Source: a virus. Taken from it: a stretch of DNA of 20,157 nt. The stretch is from positions 1 through 20,157 of IMG/VR virus record IMGVR_UViG_3300032282_000504; one strand, given 5' to 3'. Within the stretch, counting starts at the first letter, position 1; the number at the start of each line of letters is the position of its first letter. The notes under the pieces are model-generated. The model was given only the letters and a program-made list of their open reading frames with translations, had not been told where the DNA came from and searched no databases. The position numbers and the translations under genes are program-made. This document shows, piece by piece, positions 1 to 8,534 of this stretch.

Positions 1-221
1 TGTTCAGCCCATTTAATCATATCTGAGTTAGAAGGCATCTCTGCGCCTACCATTCTTAAGAATGATGCAACTGTTCTGTTACCATATCTTTCGAACTCTT
101 TCTCGTAAGTATCAGGTAAGTATTGATTTAAGAAATCAAAGTTAGTGATGTAGTTTGTTGATAAAGGAACCTGCTCTGCACTTGGTGACAACGAGAAGGT
201 TGGATTGTTTAAAATTGCCAT
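1..221 (-). CDS. Major capsid protein, N-terminal part (gene continues past left edge)
   Basis: Reading starts at ATG 221-219 and stays open for 73 codons to the window edge, so the C-terminus is missing. The protein begins MAILNNPTFSLSPSAEQ and continues with a helix-like stretch holding YLPDTYEKEFERYGNRTVASFL. No signal peptide or membrane segment is visible. It is the last gene seen in the order terminase, portal, scaffold-like protein, which in tailed phages is normally followed by the major capsid protein; the call rests mainly on that position. The start lies behind a long A-rich leader (poly-T on the plus strand, 222-247), which is typical of strongly translated Bacteroidota genes and suits an abundant structural protein. 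It could instead be another head protein placed before the capsid gene. Confidence 0.6.
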   Translation of the reverse strand, partial: MAILNNPTFSLSPSAEQVPLSTNYITNFDFLNQYLPDTYEKEFERYGNRTVASFLRMVGAEMPSNSDMIKWAE

Positions 222-247
222 TTTCTTTTTTTAGTTTTTTTTTAGTT

Positions 248-1342
248 TTATAATTTTTTTGCACTTCGGATTTTTAAACTCCTCCCGGAGTCAGGGTTAA
301 CTGCTTTAACTTGCATTCCATCTGTGCGTACAACTTCAGGTGCTCTATTCGTAGTCATATTTATGTTCTTCGTTTTACGCATAACTTCGTTTGTCGCATC
401 CGATAAGCCTTGTTCGTAAAAGAACTTAGCAAATTTGTCAGGGTGCATAGCTATGGCTAAGGACCTGTGATAACCCGCTGCGTCTTTAATCAACCCGTTC
501 TCATCCAAAAACTTCGATATGAAGTTAGATGGTGTGGACTGAGCCTTCTTTAACTCTGCGGCTTCTCCCGGAGTAAACGTGAACTTCTTGTTTTCAATAT
601 TGAAATCAAAACCTTTGAAATCTTTATTGAATAAGTCGTTCGTCTTTTGGTCAAACCAACTTCTCTTACGGTTATTCTCCTCTTCTATAGTCTTCGCCTG
701 TTTGGTGTACTGCTTATAGCTTTCATATTCTTCTCTTTCCTCGTCAGGTAAAGATGCCGTTCTTGACTCAAGTGGAATCTTATATTTACCTTGTTGTTCT
801 GTGAAGAATTTTTTAGCCTCAGCGACAGCCTTCTTCTTAGCAATCTTAACCTTTTTTATTTTTGAATCTTCGTCTATATCTTCATCGAATCTATAGTCGT
901 CCAATAAAACTTCAACGTCTTCATTATCAAGACCTTCTTGTGTGGCCAAGAAGTACTCTTTAAGTAAGGCATCTGAGTCCATTGAATTATAGTCCTTGTT
1001 TAACTTAATGAAGTCTTCAAATCCACGACCTGTTTCATTTTTAAACTTCATATAAGCCGCAACATCGGCAGGCATATTCTCAGCCTCCTTACGTTCAGCC
1101 ATTAGTTCGTCAAAGGAGTTAATCTGCTTATTGTATCTCTTACCAATATAATTAAGAACGTCTTCTTCTTTTAGATCAACACCTGTAGTAGTCTCTTCAG
1201 GTATCGATTCATTTTCATTTTCGTTTACTTCTTCGTTGTCTGCTTCATTAAGGGATTCCTCATGTTTAGCTAACAATTCTTCTTCTACCTCTTGAACACT
1301 TTTTTGTTCTACCGAGTCTAATGCTCTTACTTTAAATTCCAT
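248..1342 (-). CDS. Putative scaffolding protein (acidic, helical, between portal and capsid)
   Basis: A 364-residue, highly charged protein. Residues 15-60 are very acidic (runs of E, D and N), the middle (about 60-230) is predicted by eye to be helical and coiled-coil-like with many K/E pairs, and the C-terminus (about 330-364) is basic (ends RSLKIRSAKKL). An acidic helical body with a basic tail, encoded between portal and major capsid, is the usual pattern for a phage scaffold, whose basic C-terminus binds capsid subunits. No protease motif was recognised. The ATG at 1342 follows a good promoter (1361-1390), so this gene and the capsid gene may be transcribed separately from the genes upstream. 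The function is inferred from composition and position, not from a recognised family signature. Confidence 0.5.
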   Translation of the reverse strand: MEFKVRALDSVEQKSVQEVEEELLAKHEESLNEADNEEVNENENESIPEETTTGVDLKEEDVLNYIGKRYNKQINSFDELMAERKEAENMPADVAAYMKFKNETGRGFEDFIKLNKDYNSMDSDALLKEYFLATQEGLDNEDVEVLLDDYRFDEDIDEDSKIKKVKIAKKKAVAEAKKFFTEQQGKYKIPLESRTASLPDEEREEYESYKQYTKQAKTIEEENNRKRSWFDQKTNDLFNKDFKGFDFNIENKKFTFTPGEAAELKKAQSTPSNFISKFLDENGLIKDAAGYHRSLAIAMHPDKFAKFFYEQGLSDATNEVMRKTKNINMTTNRAPEVVRTDGMQVKAVNPDSGRSLKIRSAKKL

Positions 1343-1360
1343 TTAATTAAATTTAGATTA

Positions 1361-1390
1361 CAAATATATATATAATTTATGAATAATCAA
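1361..1390 (-). promoter_or_regulatory. Bacteroidota-type promoter before scaffold and capsid genes
   Basis: On the minus strand TTG (1390-1388) is followed after 19 bases by TATATTTG (1368-1361), matching the Bacteroidota pattern TTG...TAnnTTTG with the usual spacing. The predicted transcript start is near 1355, which leaves a leader of about 13 bases before ATG 1342. The element lies in the gap between the portal stop and this gene, so it can give extra transcription of the two most abundantly needed head genes. Confidence 0.55.
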
Positions 1391-3832
1391 TTATCTAGGA
1401 TTAAATTCTCCTAAATCAAATCCATCTAAACTGTCCTCATTCGATTCAAAGTTTTGTGGAGCTAGATTATTTTTTCTCTGAGTAATTAATTTAGACTGCT
1501 CTGTATTCTGTTGACTAATACGTTTAGCTTTAGCGTCCTCTTTCTCTTTCTCTCTTTGTTGTAATGAGCTATGGCTCATGCTAGCTAACTGCATATTGTA
1601 GTTAAACTCTACAGACATTAACCTTTCCTTTAACTCAGCCTCCTTCTCCATCACTTGAATTTGAAATGCAGCCTCCATTTGTTTTGTTTGCGCCTTCATT
1701 TGAGCCTCGCCTTGCATCTTCTGCATAGCCGTTTGACCTGCTAACTCTTGAGACTTTAATTGCTGTTGAGCAATCATAGCTTGTTTCTGCATAGCCATCT
1801 GTTCCTCACGCTTCTCTTTCTTAACACGCTTCATCTTAAGTAGTTGGTTTGCCAACTTTAAGTTTTTAATCTCTCTAATATCTATAGCGTCTTCTAAATT
1901 AATGTCACCCTTACTTAAAGCCATCTGTATGTTAGACTCAAGTTGAGCCTTCTGTTCCTCGTCAGGCGATATCTCAATAAATATACCAAAGTCGTATATA
2001 TACAAGTCAGATATTTTATCTAATATAGATACGTTATATTTACCAATCTTATTAATAAACTCATCCTTAAAGTCTGCGTACTCTAAAACGTCAGATACTC
2101 TATAAGTTAAAGCCTCAGCTAAAGACCTATATAAGAAAAGACCTCCCTCTAAAATATGGCGAGTTGCTGTGTTTGAATTTAATGCAGCTAGTTTCTGTAA
2201 GCCAACTAATGAATTAGGATCAGGAGTAGATCCATCCCTAGCCTCATTAAGTCCCGTCACGGATCTAATCATATCCATGTAGTGGTTGTAGTTGGTTATC
2301 AACATCTGAGTCTTACTAGCACCTGAGTTAGACGTAAGCTGAGTAATTGGAATCCTAGCGTTATTAAAATCGCCGTCTCCTGTATAGCTCCTACCAATTA
2401 CACTACCCGTTTGGAAGTATAACCTAAGAGCGTCCTCAGGGTTGTATGCGTTACCCGTACCTAAGTCAACCTCATTTAAACCATCTGCGTCTATGAACAC
2501 GCCATCAGGAACAACACGAGCGATTACCTGCTGTAATTTTAAATGTGTTATCTGAATAAGGTCAGCAAACGGAATCATTCTTCTAACTAAAGATTCGATA
2601 ACCCCTTTGTACATACGAGGAGCACAAGCAACATAGTTAGGTAAAGCGTGCTGTGACGCAGACTTTGGTCTAACCATATTCTTAGATAACTCCCATTTTA
2701 ATAAAATATTTGTACCCATAACCATGATACCCTCGTACCATACGTCAATAGTCTTCTCAACCTTTTCAAAGTTCCCTTCTTCCATCATCTCATTAGGTGG
2801 ATTAAAGTTGTCGTCCTTCTCTATAACCCTAGAGTTTCCGTTTTCTAAGTTCTTCTTCTTGTATACAATCTTCTTAGTGGTCTTGTAGTTGAAGTATAAC
2901 AACGTACATGTATCACGATAGAACATACTGTTCTCATAGAAACGAGCTACGTTATAGTAGTCATACCACCCCTGACTGTACTGAGATATTTCTTGTAGGT
3001 CTTCCTTAGTTAAGCTTTGGTCAATCTTCATAAGCTCAGTCATAGGAAGAGTCTTGATCTCGCCCCAATAAAAACAATCCTTAAAGAAAGGATCCTCTGT
3101 GTAGCTATACACAACATTGGCAGGATCTACATAAGAGATTTGTATACCTGAACCCGGCAAGAACTCATGTTTAGCTACAGCAATACCTATAACGGTCATG
3201 TCGTAGTCTAATCTTTTTCTTGTGTCTTGATAATGGTTCTCATCAAATATAGTATTGATAGCCTCCTCTTCAGCAATCTCAATAGCAGGCTTATACTTAA
3301 GCTGCATATATAACTGCATCTCCTCATCATTCTCAGGCAATTCATTTGGGTTCATAACGAATGGGTTAACACCCGTCTCGTCTTGAATCTTCTCTAACAA
3401 AGGCTTACCTATCATTTGAGTCTGAATCATTTCTTGATGTTTGTTTCTATGGTCCTGAGACATAGCATCCTGTGCGTATGCTTTAACCTTAAACAACCTA
3501 TCAGACATTCCATTAACTACAATATCTACAAACTTTGGTAGTATAGGTACAGGAGTCCAATCTAAGTTTAGATAAGAAAGGTCACCGTCTATGGCTAACT
3601 CGTTCTTATACTTAGCAACAGATTGTTCACCCCTTGCGTATAGTCTTAGTCTATGAAAGTCTTTCCATTGGTTATAATACCTGCATGAAGTACCATCTTT
3701 TCTAAACCATTCATACTGAATAGCTTGACCTACCTGTAATCCAAAACTATCTGCCGCCTTCTCTGCATCTGTAGCTAACTGACTTGGGAATACTGTTGAG
3801 GTTATATCTATTGTTATATTGTTTTTTTTCAT
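1391..3832 (-). CDS. Portal protein
   Basis: An 813-residue protein, the dodecameric ring at the capsid vertex through which DNA enters and to which the tail attaches. It is encoded directly after the large terminase with an ATGA overlap (portal ATG 3832-3830, terminase TGA 3831-3829), the standard neighbour pair. The N-terminal third holds the segment WTPVPILPKFVDIVVNGM (92-109), which I associate with the long portals of crAss-like and related Bacteroidota podoviruses. A long Q/M/K/E-rich helical stretch occupies about 640-770, as in the C-terminal barrel or coiled coil of long portals, and the tail ends in an acidic stretch (EDSLDGFDLGEFNPR). Length and position agree with the family. Confidence is high for portal, moderate for the crAss-like affinity. 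Confidence 0.8.
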   Translation of the reverse strand: MKKNNITIDITSTVFPSQLATDAEKAADSFGLQVGQAIQYEWFRKDGTSCRYYNQWKDFHRLRLYARGEQSVAKYKNELAIDGDLSYLNLDWTPVPILPKFVDIVVNGMSDRLFKVKAYAQDAMSQDHRNKHQEMIQTQMIGKPLLEKIQDETGVNPFVMNPNELPENDEEMQLYMQLKYKPAIEIAEEEAINTIFDENHYQDTRKRLDYDMTVIGIAVAKHEFLPGSGIQISYVDPANVVYSYTEDPFFKDCFYWGEIKTLPMTELMKIDQSLTKEDLQEISQYSQGWYDYYNVARFYENSMFYRDTCTLLYFNYKTTKKIVYKKKNLENGNSRVIEKDDNFNPPNEMMEEGNFEKVEKTIDVWYEGIMVMGTNILLKWELSKNMVRPKSASQHALPNYVACAPRMYKGVIESLVRRMIPFADLIQITHLKLQQVIARVVPDGVFIDADGLNEVDLGTGNAYNPEDALRLYFQTGSVIGRSYTGDGDFNNARIPITQLTSNSGASKTQMLITNYNHYMDMIRSVTGLNEARDGSTPDPNSLVGLQKLAALNSNTATRHILEGGLFLYRSLAEALTYRVSDVLEYADFKDEFINKIGKYNVSILDKISDLYIYDFGIFIEISPDEEQKAQLESNIQMALSKGDINLEDAIDIREIKNLKLANQLLKMKRVKKEKREEQMAMQKQAMIAQQQLKSQELAGQTAMQKMQGEAQMKAQTKQMEAAFQIQVMEKEAELKERLMSVEFNYNMQLASMSHSSLQQREKEKEDAKAKRISQQNTEQSKLITQRKNNLAPQNFESNEDSLDGFDLGEFNPR

Positions 3833-6117
3833 CTAATCAATTTACTATTTTTTCCTTCGTTAGAGTATATTGCAAAGTTAATACTTATTTTTGATTGTTT
3901 CTTCTCAGGCATGTATAAATGCTTCTGATTAGCCATAATAACTAACCCTGAACTTATGGATGCATCAAACTTAGTCCTGTCGTTTATATCGAACTTTGCC
4001 CAATCTTCAAGAGTTCTAGTAAACGGCATCGTACCCATCTCGTCTGAATCCCTGTAAGTACCGGTCATATCTATCCCTACATATTTTTCTATGTATGACT
4101 CTATAGCTGACGCATGAGATTGACGTATGTCTTCCGAAGAGTTGGGTATACCACCTAGTTCCCTTTCTGTTTTAGATAGGTTAGCCATAGGTTTATCAGG
4201 TCTGTTCATACAGAATCCTCTATAACCCCTATTCTTAAAGTGATATAATAACCTAGGCTTGTTGTTCTCTATTAGTATTGGCATTCCGTAAAATACGCAA
4301 GCCATAAGTACCTCTTCAAAAAATATCTCCGCAGTTTGGGGACGGGCAATGTATTCTAAAAAGAATTGGTTTACAGGAGCTTCATCCATATGGAACTTAG
4401 TCATGCCATGTAATGATCCGTTTGAGCCACGCCCTCCAACAACCGCAGATATATCATACGAGTCACACCCGAACGATCCTAAGTGTTCATTGCCGGGATA
4501 CTTAATCCCGTTTCTTGTGATACAATTATTTTGTTGGTGCGCCTTTGGAGCCCAACTTATTAAGAACCTTCCTCGTTGATCAGGGGAGAATATAACCTTA
4601 GTGTCCTTTATACCATCCTTCCATTGAAACGAACCCCTTGTTAAATAGTGTTCTTGAATCATTGTATCGTTATAGTCTATCTGTTGGTATATCTTAGTTA
4701 AGTTAAATAAAGCCTGTTTACTTTCATCCCTAAACGCATGAGACTCTGTCCTTGGAAATTGTCTATAAAATTCATTGAGCGCATCAGCGTCGCTCTTCAA
4801 AGAGTCAACCTCAGCTTCCCAATAATCTATAGCTCCGTTCATTATATTAACACCATCTACACCACGTACAGGTTCAATAGGTTTCCTAAATACAGGCATA
4901 CCATATATATCTATGAATCCCTCCATGTTCCACTCCATAGGTATAAACAATGCGTACAGTCCACTTTTAGTTTGTCCGTTTGCATTTCGATTGGACACCC
5001 TTGAGTCTTCATAAATTTCCTTATAGTTTTGACCTCCCTTTGATAATGCGTTTGATGTAGAACCCATCATACACTTACCAATAATCTTGCTTCCTAACCT
5101 AAGACACGTCTTAGTAATACGCCAATTGTTTTGTATGTTATTGGGTTTTAACCACTTAGCAGACTCGTCATGTGCTAGGAATAATAACTTCTCCCCATCA
5201 TATGAGTTCTCCTCTGTGTTTCTCCAATCTATAGTCGTATCCAACCCATCAATTTCTGAGTCGTCTGTGTGGTACATGTTCTTCTTGGTTATCTTAGACG
5301 CAGGAATCCTAAAAGCTAACTCAGTCTTAGGCTTATCCATACCATCCATAATAGGCTTAAAGAAAAATGGTAGTCTATTATTTATAGGTACTACCTTATC
5401 TGTAAACATTTTCTTAGCATCTGCACCCGTCTTAGACAGTATGCCAATCCTAGAATCTCTAGCTAATGTTCCTATATTCACACACTCGGATGACGACATA
5501 AAAGAAAATCCTGAACGACGAATCTTTAAGTATATCATTCCAAACGATCTATGATCTACCTTGCATGCCTCCCAAAATATCCAATATATTCTATTAGCCT
5601 CACGGAAGTCAGGGTAACCAACGTCTATACTAGACCACTGTAAGTACATATAATGAGATCCCGTTATGTAAGTCTTGACTCCATTGTTCATAAACCAATA
5701 GCCTTGGTCTCTATAGTCAAACTCTTTCTCTATATAGTCAATCCATTTATCCTTAAAGTTACTAGGCATATCGTTCCATTGGAATATAGACTGTATCCTA
5801 ATCAACTCTTTTGGACATTCCTTACGTTCCCAATACTGTTCTGATATCTTAAAACTTCTTTGTGAACACTTCTCAGGTGCTAGTGGTAGCGCTATATTTA
5901 GACCTGATATATTTACAACCTCTCCTATTTGACCTGTCTTAGATATGACAACCATGTCATACGTTTCGTTATATCCATAAACCCAAGACCTAGACTTATT
6001 CTTCTTTGTTTGAATAGTTCCGGGTATAAAGTTTTTTATAACTTTATATAACTTATTTTCTTGAGTTTCTTTCTGCAAAGCCTTTCTTGGTATCTGTTTT
6101 GCTTTCGCCCTTCTCAT
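3829..6117 (-). CDS. terL: Large terminase subunit (packaging ATPase/nuclease)
   Basis: A 762-residue protein that drives DNA into the prohead and cuts it. Visible motifs in order: a variant Walker A at about 198-206 (LKIRRSGFSF, with the K-x-R...G-x-S pattern seen in many terminases that lack GxxGxGK[ST]); Walker B LLFLAHDE at 311-318 with D317 and catalytic E318; the segment FPRTESHAFRDE at 454-465, typical of the end of the ATPase domain; then an RNase H-like nuclease domain with D552 in GSFGCDSYD, E617 in ILIENNK, and a possible third acidic site around 670-680 (SHASAIESY). It overlaps the preceding small gene by 65 bases and the portal gene by 4. The ATG at 6117 gives a basic N-terminus; a start further in cannot be excluded. 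Confidence 0.85.
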   Translation of the reverse strand: MRRAKAKQIPRKALQKETQENKLYKVIKNFIPGTIQTKKNKSRSWVYGYNETYDMVVISKTGQIGEVVNISGLNIALPLAPEKCSQRSFKISEQYWERKECPKELIRIQSIFQWNDMPSNFKDKWIDYIEKEFDYRDQGYWFMNNGVKTYITGSHYMYLQWSSIDVGYPDFREANRIYWIFWEACKVDHRSFGMIYLKIRRSGFSFMSSSECVNIGTLARDSRIGILSKTGADAKKMFTDKVVPINNRLPFFFKPIMDGMDKPKTELAFRIPASKITKKNMYHTDDSEIDGLDTTIDWRNTEENSYDGEKLLFLAHDESAKWLKPNNIQNNWRITKTCLRLGSKIIGKCMMGSTSNALSKGGQNYKEIYEDSRVSNRNANGQTKSGLYALFIPMEWNMEGFIDIYGMPVFRKPIEPVRGVDGVNIMNGAIDYWEAEVDSLKSDADALNEFYRQFPRTESHAFRDESKQALFNLTKIYQQIDYNDTMIQEHYLTRGSFQWKDGIKDTKVIFSPDQRGRFLISWAPKAHQQNNCITRNGIKYPGNEHLGSFGCDSYDISAVVGGRGSNGSLHGMTKFHMDEAPVNQFFLEYIARPQTAEIFFEEVLMACVFYGMPILIENNKPRLLYHFKNRGYRGFCMNRPDKPMANLSKTERELGGIPNSSEDIRQSHASAIESYIEKYVGIDMTGTYRDSDEMGTMPFTRTLEDWAKFDINDRTKFDASISSGLVIMANQKHLYMPEKKQSKISINFAIYSNEGKNSKLIR

Positions 6118-6340
6118 CCAAATCGATAATTTCTTTTTCGGATTCGATGCGACTTAAAATTTCGAATGCATCAAATATAGCTAATTTTTTTGTAGCAGCA
6201 GCATTTTTTAATTTATCGGCAGCCAAGTCTGTATCCGACTCGCCGTGTTTAAGTATAGATTCCTCTGCCACCTTAATGAGTTCGTTGACCGCCTTGTGTC
6301 CCGCCTCAATGATTCTTAATTTAATTTTATTATTGTCCAT
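6053..6340 (-). CDS. Small charged helical protein next to terL; candidate small terminase
   Basis: A 95-residue protein with a strongly helical look, starting MDNNKIKLRIIEAGHKAVNE and containing the helix-like segment LAADKLKNAAATKKLAIFDAFEIL at about 39-62. It overlaps the start of the large terminase by 65 bases in another frame, so the two are surely co-translated. The small terminase subunit, which recognises phage DNA, is often encoded just before terL, is usually 90-200 residues and helical, so this is a reasonable candidate. I see no clear helix-turn-helix, and the family has no signature I can verify by eye. The call is positional and tentative. Confidence 0.35.
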   Translation of the reverse strand: MDNNKIKLRIIEAGHKAVNELIKVAEESILKHGESDTDLAADKLKNAAATKKLAIFDAFEILSRIESEKEIIDLDEKGESKTDTKKGFAERNSRK

Positions 6341-6341
6341 A

Positions 6342-6908
6342 TTATTTATAAAACATTACATAAACAATCCTTCCTGAACCCCATCCTACGTTAGGATACT
6401 TACTATGAAAGTAATTACAAGGGTACATCAAAGCCCTATTAATCTTATAGCCAACCACTGTTTGTAATTCCCATCTGTCTATATTGTTTGACTCCTTGTC
6501 CAACACGTCGTCATATTGTTCGAACGATACGTTGTTAGGTAAACAATCTCCAAGCTCTTTGTGTTTCCAAAATGCAGTGCCATGTAACCCATTCATATTA
6601 GACGGAGATAAGTATAATACCAAAGCCCTGTCAGGTCTCTCTCCATCTATAATAGCATCAGAATGAATGTTCCAATCCGTGTCTACCTTATCGGTAGCTA
6701 CCCTAAAGAAACTAAGTATGTTTCTTCTTCTTGTATCTTCAACTTTGCTTATCTTATCTAAAACTAATTCATCAAACTCAGGTGTACTTAATTGAACCCA
6801 AAATGATTTATCTCCTACATCAACTTTATTAAAGTCGTTTGAAGTTAACTTATTATAAGTCTCATTATATGTATTGCTATCTAAAAAGTTATCGATTATG
6901 TTTATCAT
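6342..6908 (-). CDS. 2-oxoglutarate/Fe(II)-dependent oxygenase-like protein
   Basis: A 188-residue protein that looks like a double-stranded beta-helix dioxygenase of the prolyl-4-hydroxylase type. The facial triad fits: H82-S-D84 in WNIHSDA, distal H168 in YFHSKYP, and R180 (GRIVYV) 12 residues later, the usual place for the arginine that holds 2-oxoglutarate. The segment GTAFWKH (110-116) and the strand ALVLYLSP (95-102) also fit this fold. Such enzymes hydroxylate amino-acid side chains or nucleic-acid bases using oxygen and 2-oxoglutarate; the substrate here is unknown. The gene overlaps the upstream gene by 4 bases (ATGA) and the next gene starts 2 bases after its stop, so it belongs to the packaging transcript. 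Such oxygenases are recurrent in marine phages. Confidence 0.65.
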   Translation of the reverse strand: MINIIDNFLDSNTYNETYNKLTSNDFNKVDVGDKSFWVQLSTPEFDELVLDKISKVEDTRRRNILSFFRVATDKVDTDWNIHSDAIIDGERPDRALVLYLSPSNMNGLHGTAFWKHKELGDCLPNNVSFEQYDDVLDKESNNIDRWELQTVVGYKINRALMYPCNYFHSKYPNVGWGSGRIVYVMFYK

Positions 6909-7468
6909 AACTTTATAGTTATCTGATGGTCAAACATTCTGTACATCTTCTCGCCATCTATATTAAACTCATACTCGCTATCAGGAGTAAAGCAAACCAT
7001 ATCCCCACTACTTATGCCGTTATTTTTTAAGTAATCGTTTGGGTATACCATAACACCCATTAATGGCTCATTAGTAAAAGGCTTCTTGATGTAACTATCT
7101 ATGGCAGGTATTGGCTTAACAAAGCAGTACCTGTCGTACGCATACCATATACCATCCTTCTTGAACATGTAGAACTGATCTAACTCTATTAGAAACTTAT
7201 CGTCCTTAAAGAAACTCTTGCCGCTCTTTTGTACACCCTTTACATCGTTGTAATACTTGAACACGTTGTGGTGAACAAGCAATATGTCTCCGGGTTCTAT
7301 AGGTCCTTTATATCCTAAAGGTGTAGACACAACAACAGCATATCTATTAGAAAAGTTATGATCCTCCTCAGATGTGCTGACAATAAAATCCTTTCCCCCT
7401 ATATCTTTGGTGTTGTCGTATCGCTTATTTTTTAATGGTTTCGCAATGAAATAAAATGGAGATTTCAT
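6905..7468 (-). CDS. Possible tandem GroES-like protein (HHNVF family)
   Basis: A 187-residue, beta-rich protein. The first part (about 5-120) begins FYFIAKPL, then has NRYAVVVSTP, IEPGDILLVHHNVF (57-70) and ends DQFYMFKKD...YCFVKPI; the order 'opening strand, regulatory strand, GD-V/I-V strand, closing strand' is that of a GroES barrel. The second part (about 115-187) repeats it in short form: YCFVKP, LMGVMVYP, GISSGDMVCF, then EYEFNIDGEKMYRM. I recall related HHNVF proteins from marine phages but cannot verify their annotation. The GroES-like reading is inference from strand pattern only. It is co-transcribed with the oxygenase and terminase genes, far from the true groES of this phage. It could equally be an unrelated structural protein. 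Confidence 0.4.
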   Translation of the reverse strand: MKSPFYFIAKPLKNKRYDNTKDIGGKDFIVSTSEEDHNFSNRYAVVVSTPLGYKGPIEPGDILLVHHNVFKYYNDVKGVQKSGKSFFKDDKFLIELDQFYMFKKDGIWYAYDRYCFVKPIPAIDSYIKKPFTNEPLMGVMVYPNDYLKNNGISSGDMVCFTPDSEYEFNIDGEKMYRMFDHQITIKL

Positions 7469-7695
7469 TAGTAGTTAATGTTATATTCGATTGATACAGG
7501 CATTGTTGAATTAAATTCTTTCCATAAAACAATTTCATTCTTGTCGTTAATGATGTAAATTTTAAAGGACTGCTTGTCTGTATCATATTTAATTAAATGT
7601 ATTTCATTAGTATCGTTAAGAACCTTTTGCCCTACAACGTAATGCATAGCTCCTCCTTTATAATCAGGACCTACAGCTATTTTACGTATGTCCAT
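7468..7695 (-). CDS. Small hypothetical protein (75 aa)
   Basis: A 75-residue protein starting MDIRKIAVGPDYKGGAMHYV. The rest alternates hydrophobic and polar residues (EIHLIKYD, SFKIYIIN, EIVLWKEF), which suggests a small beta-sheet domain. No motif, signal peptide or membrane segment is seen. Its start codon abuts the stop of the fibre gene upstream and its stop shares a base with the next start, so it is translated as part of the run from fibre genes to terminase. I do not recognise the family. Confidence 0.7.
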   Translation of the reverse strand: MDIRKIAVGPDYKGGAMHYVVGQKVLNDTNEIHLIKYDTDKQSFKIYIINDKNEIVLWKEFNSTMPVSIEYNINY

Positions 7696-8294
7696 TATGC
7701 TACCTGATTTATAGATAATAAAACAGAAGGTGTTGCAGGTAAAGTATAAGGTAAAGGTATAGGAGGAACTGCGGTTAACTCGACGTGATCGTCAGGCGTA
7801 GCCCACATAACCTCATAGTAATCACCACCCGATGCGTCAACTAAGAATGTAAACACCTGCGGGTTATTAGAATCACTAGAAGTACCTGTTATAACAAGCT
7901 TTCTATTTGTGTTATCCACGTTAGCGTCATTCTTTCTTAGCCACACATTAATAGTAGAAGTAGCAGTATCTGTCCTACGAAACTGAGTAGATACCTGTAT
8001 GCTATACACGCCACCTAACCCAACAGTTATCCTAGTTGGTTCTGATAATGTATTGTCTTCTATTGTTACATTGTTATTAATTGTAGTGCTATCAAACTGC
8101 ATAGCGTATGGAGTGTTTGCTAACGTAGCAACCTGAGTAGCTGAGTTATAAAAAGATCCATAGTTTGAGAATAAGTTTAATATGTCTGACAACATAAAAT
8201 TCTTAGTCTTGTTTGTGTTCATCACATCAGATCCAATTAAAATATCGCTTAGAACAGGTTGAGATATTATAGGATATGTACTTATTTTTGCCAT
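7695..8294 (-). CDS. Short tail fibre/receptor-binding protein with jelly-roll domain
   Basis: A 199-residue protein of two parts. Residues 1-40 (MAKISTYPI...LSDILIGSD...TKNFMLSDIL) match the N-terminus of the large fibre gene downstream, so this is probably a shared anchor for the virion. Residues about 48-199 form a beta-rich domain with ITVGLGGVYSIQVSTQF, STINVWLRKN and GDYYEVMWAT; the order resembles C1q/TNF-like jelly rolls (for example 'G.Y.i...', 'WLRKN', 'GDYYE..W') seen at fibre tips. It also matches the middle domain of the large fibre. It likely sits on the virion surface and may be a second receptor-binding protein or a short fibre. Low-complexity proline-rich loop near 178-190. 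Confidence 0.65.
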   Translation of the reverse strand: MAKISTYPIISQPVLSDILIGSDVMNTNKTKNFMLSDILNLFSNYGSFYNSATQVATLANTPYAMQFDSTTINNNVTIEDNTLSEPTRITVGLGGVYSIQVSTQFRRTDTATSTINVWLRKNDANVDNTNRKLVITGTSSDSNNPQVFTFLVDASGGDYYEVMWATPDDHVELTAVPPIPLPYTLPATPSVLLSINQVA

Positions 8295-8318
8295 GTTTTT
8301 ATTTTAATATTTTATATT

Positions 8319-8531
8319 TTATAGTATTGAATCTAAGTAGTTAGTAAAATCTAACATACTTGCAAATAATTTATCGTTTATCGTAGTGTCATTCCAATAA
8401 AACTTTATAAACTGACCACTTAAAATAATAAATAAACTATTGTCGTCAATGGTTTCATATCCTTGAAATTGATACTCAACATCTCTAAAAATCATTTTTT
8501 TTTCATTAGGAATATAAGTTATATATTGCAT
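8319..8531 (-). CDS. Small hypothetical protein between fibre genes (70 aa)
   Basis: A 70-residue protein starting MQYITYIPNEKKMIFRDVEYQ, with alternating hydrophobic and acidic residues and no cysteine, signal peptide or membrane segment. It sits 3 bases after the large fibre gene and 24 bases before the short fibre gene. A small protein coded between two fibre genes could be a fibre assembly helper, but nothing in the sequence shows this. The A-rich start region and the tight spacing support that it is a real gene. Confidence 0.6.
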   Translation of the reverse strand: MQYITYIPNEKKMIFRDVEYQFQGYETIDDNSLFIILSGQFIKFYWNDTTINDKLFASMLDFTNYLDSIL

Positions 8532-8534
8532 GTT

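Noticed and set aside
3873-3880. TAACTTTG on the minus strand, possible promoter for the portal gene
   Set aside because: It lies inside the terminase gene and no TTG is found 17-23 bases upstream.
5087-5554. A 155-codon plus-strand frame opposite the terminase gene
   Set aside because: Fully within terL on the other strand, no leader or promoter, and no recognisable domain.
6172-6179. Another TATATTTG on the minus strand, inside the small gene before terL
   Set aside because: Within a coding region, no TTG at proper spacing; probably chance in AT-rich DNA.
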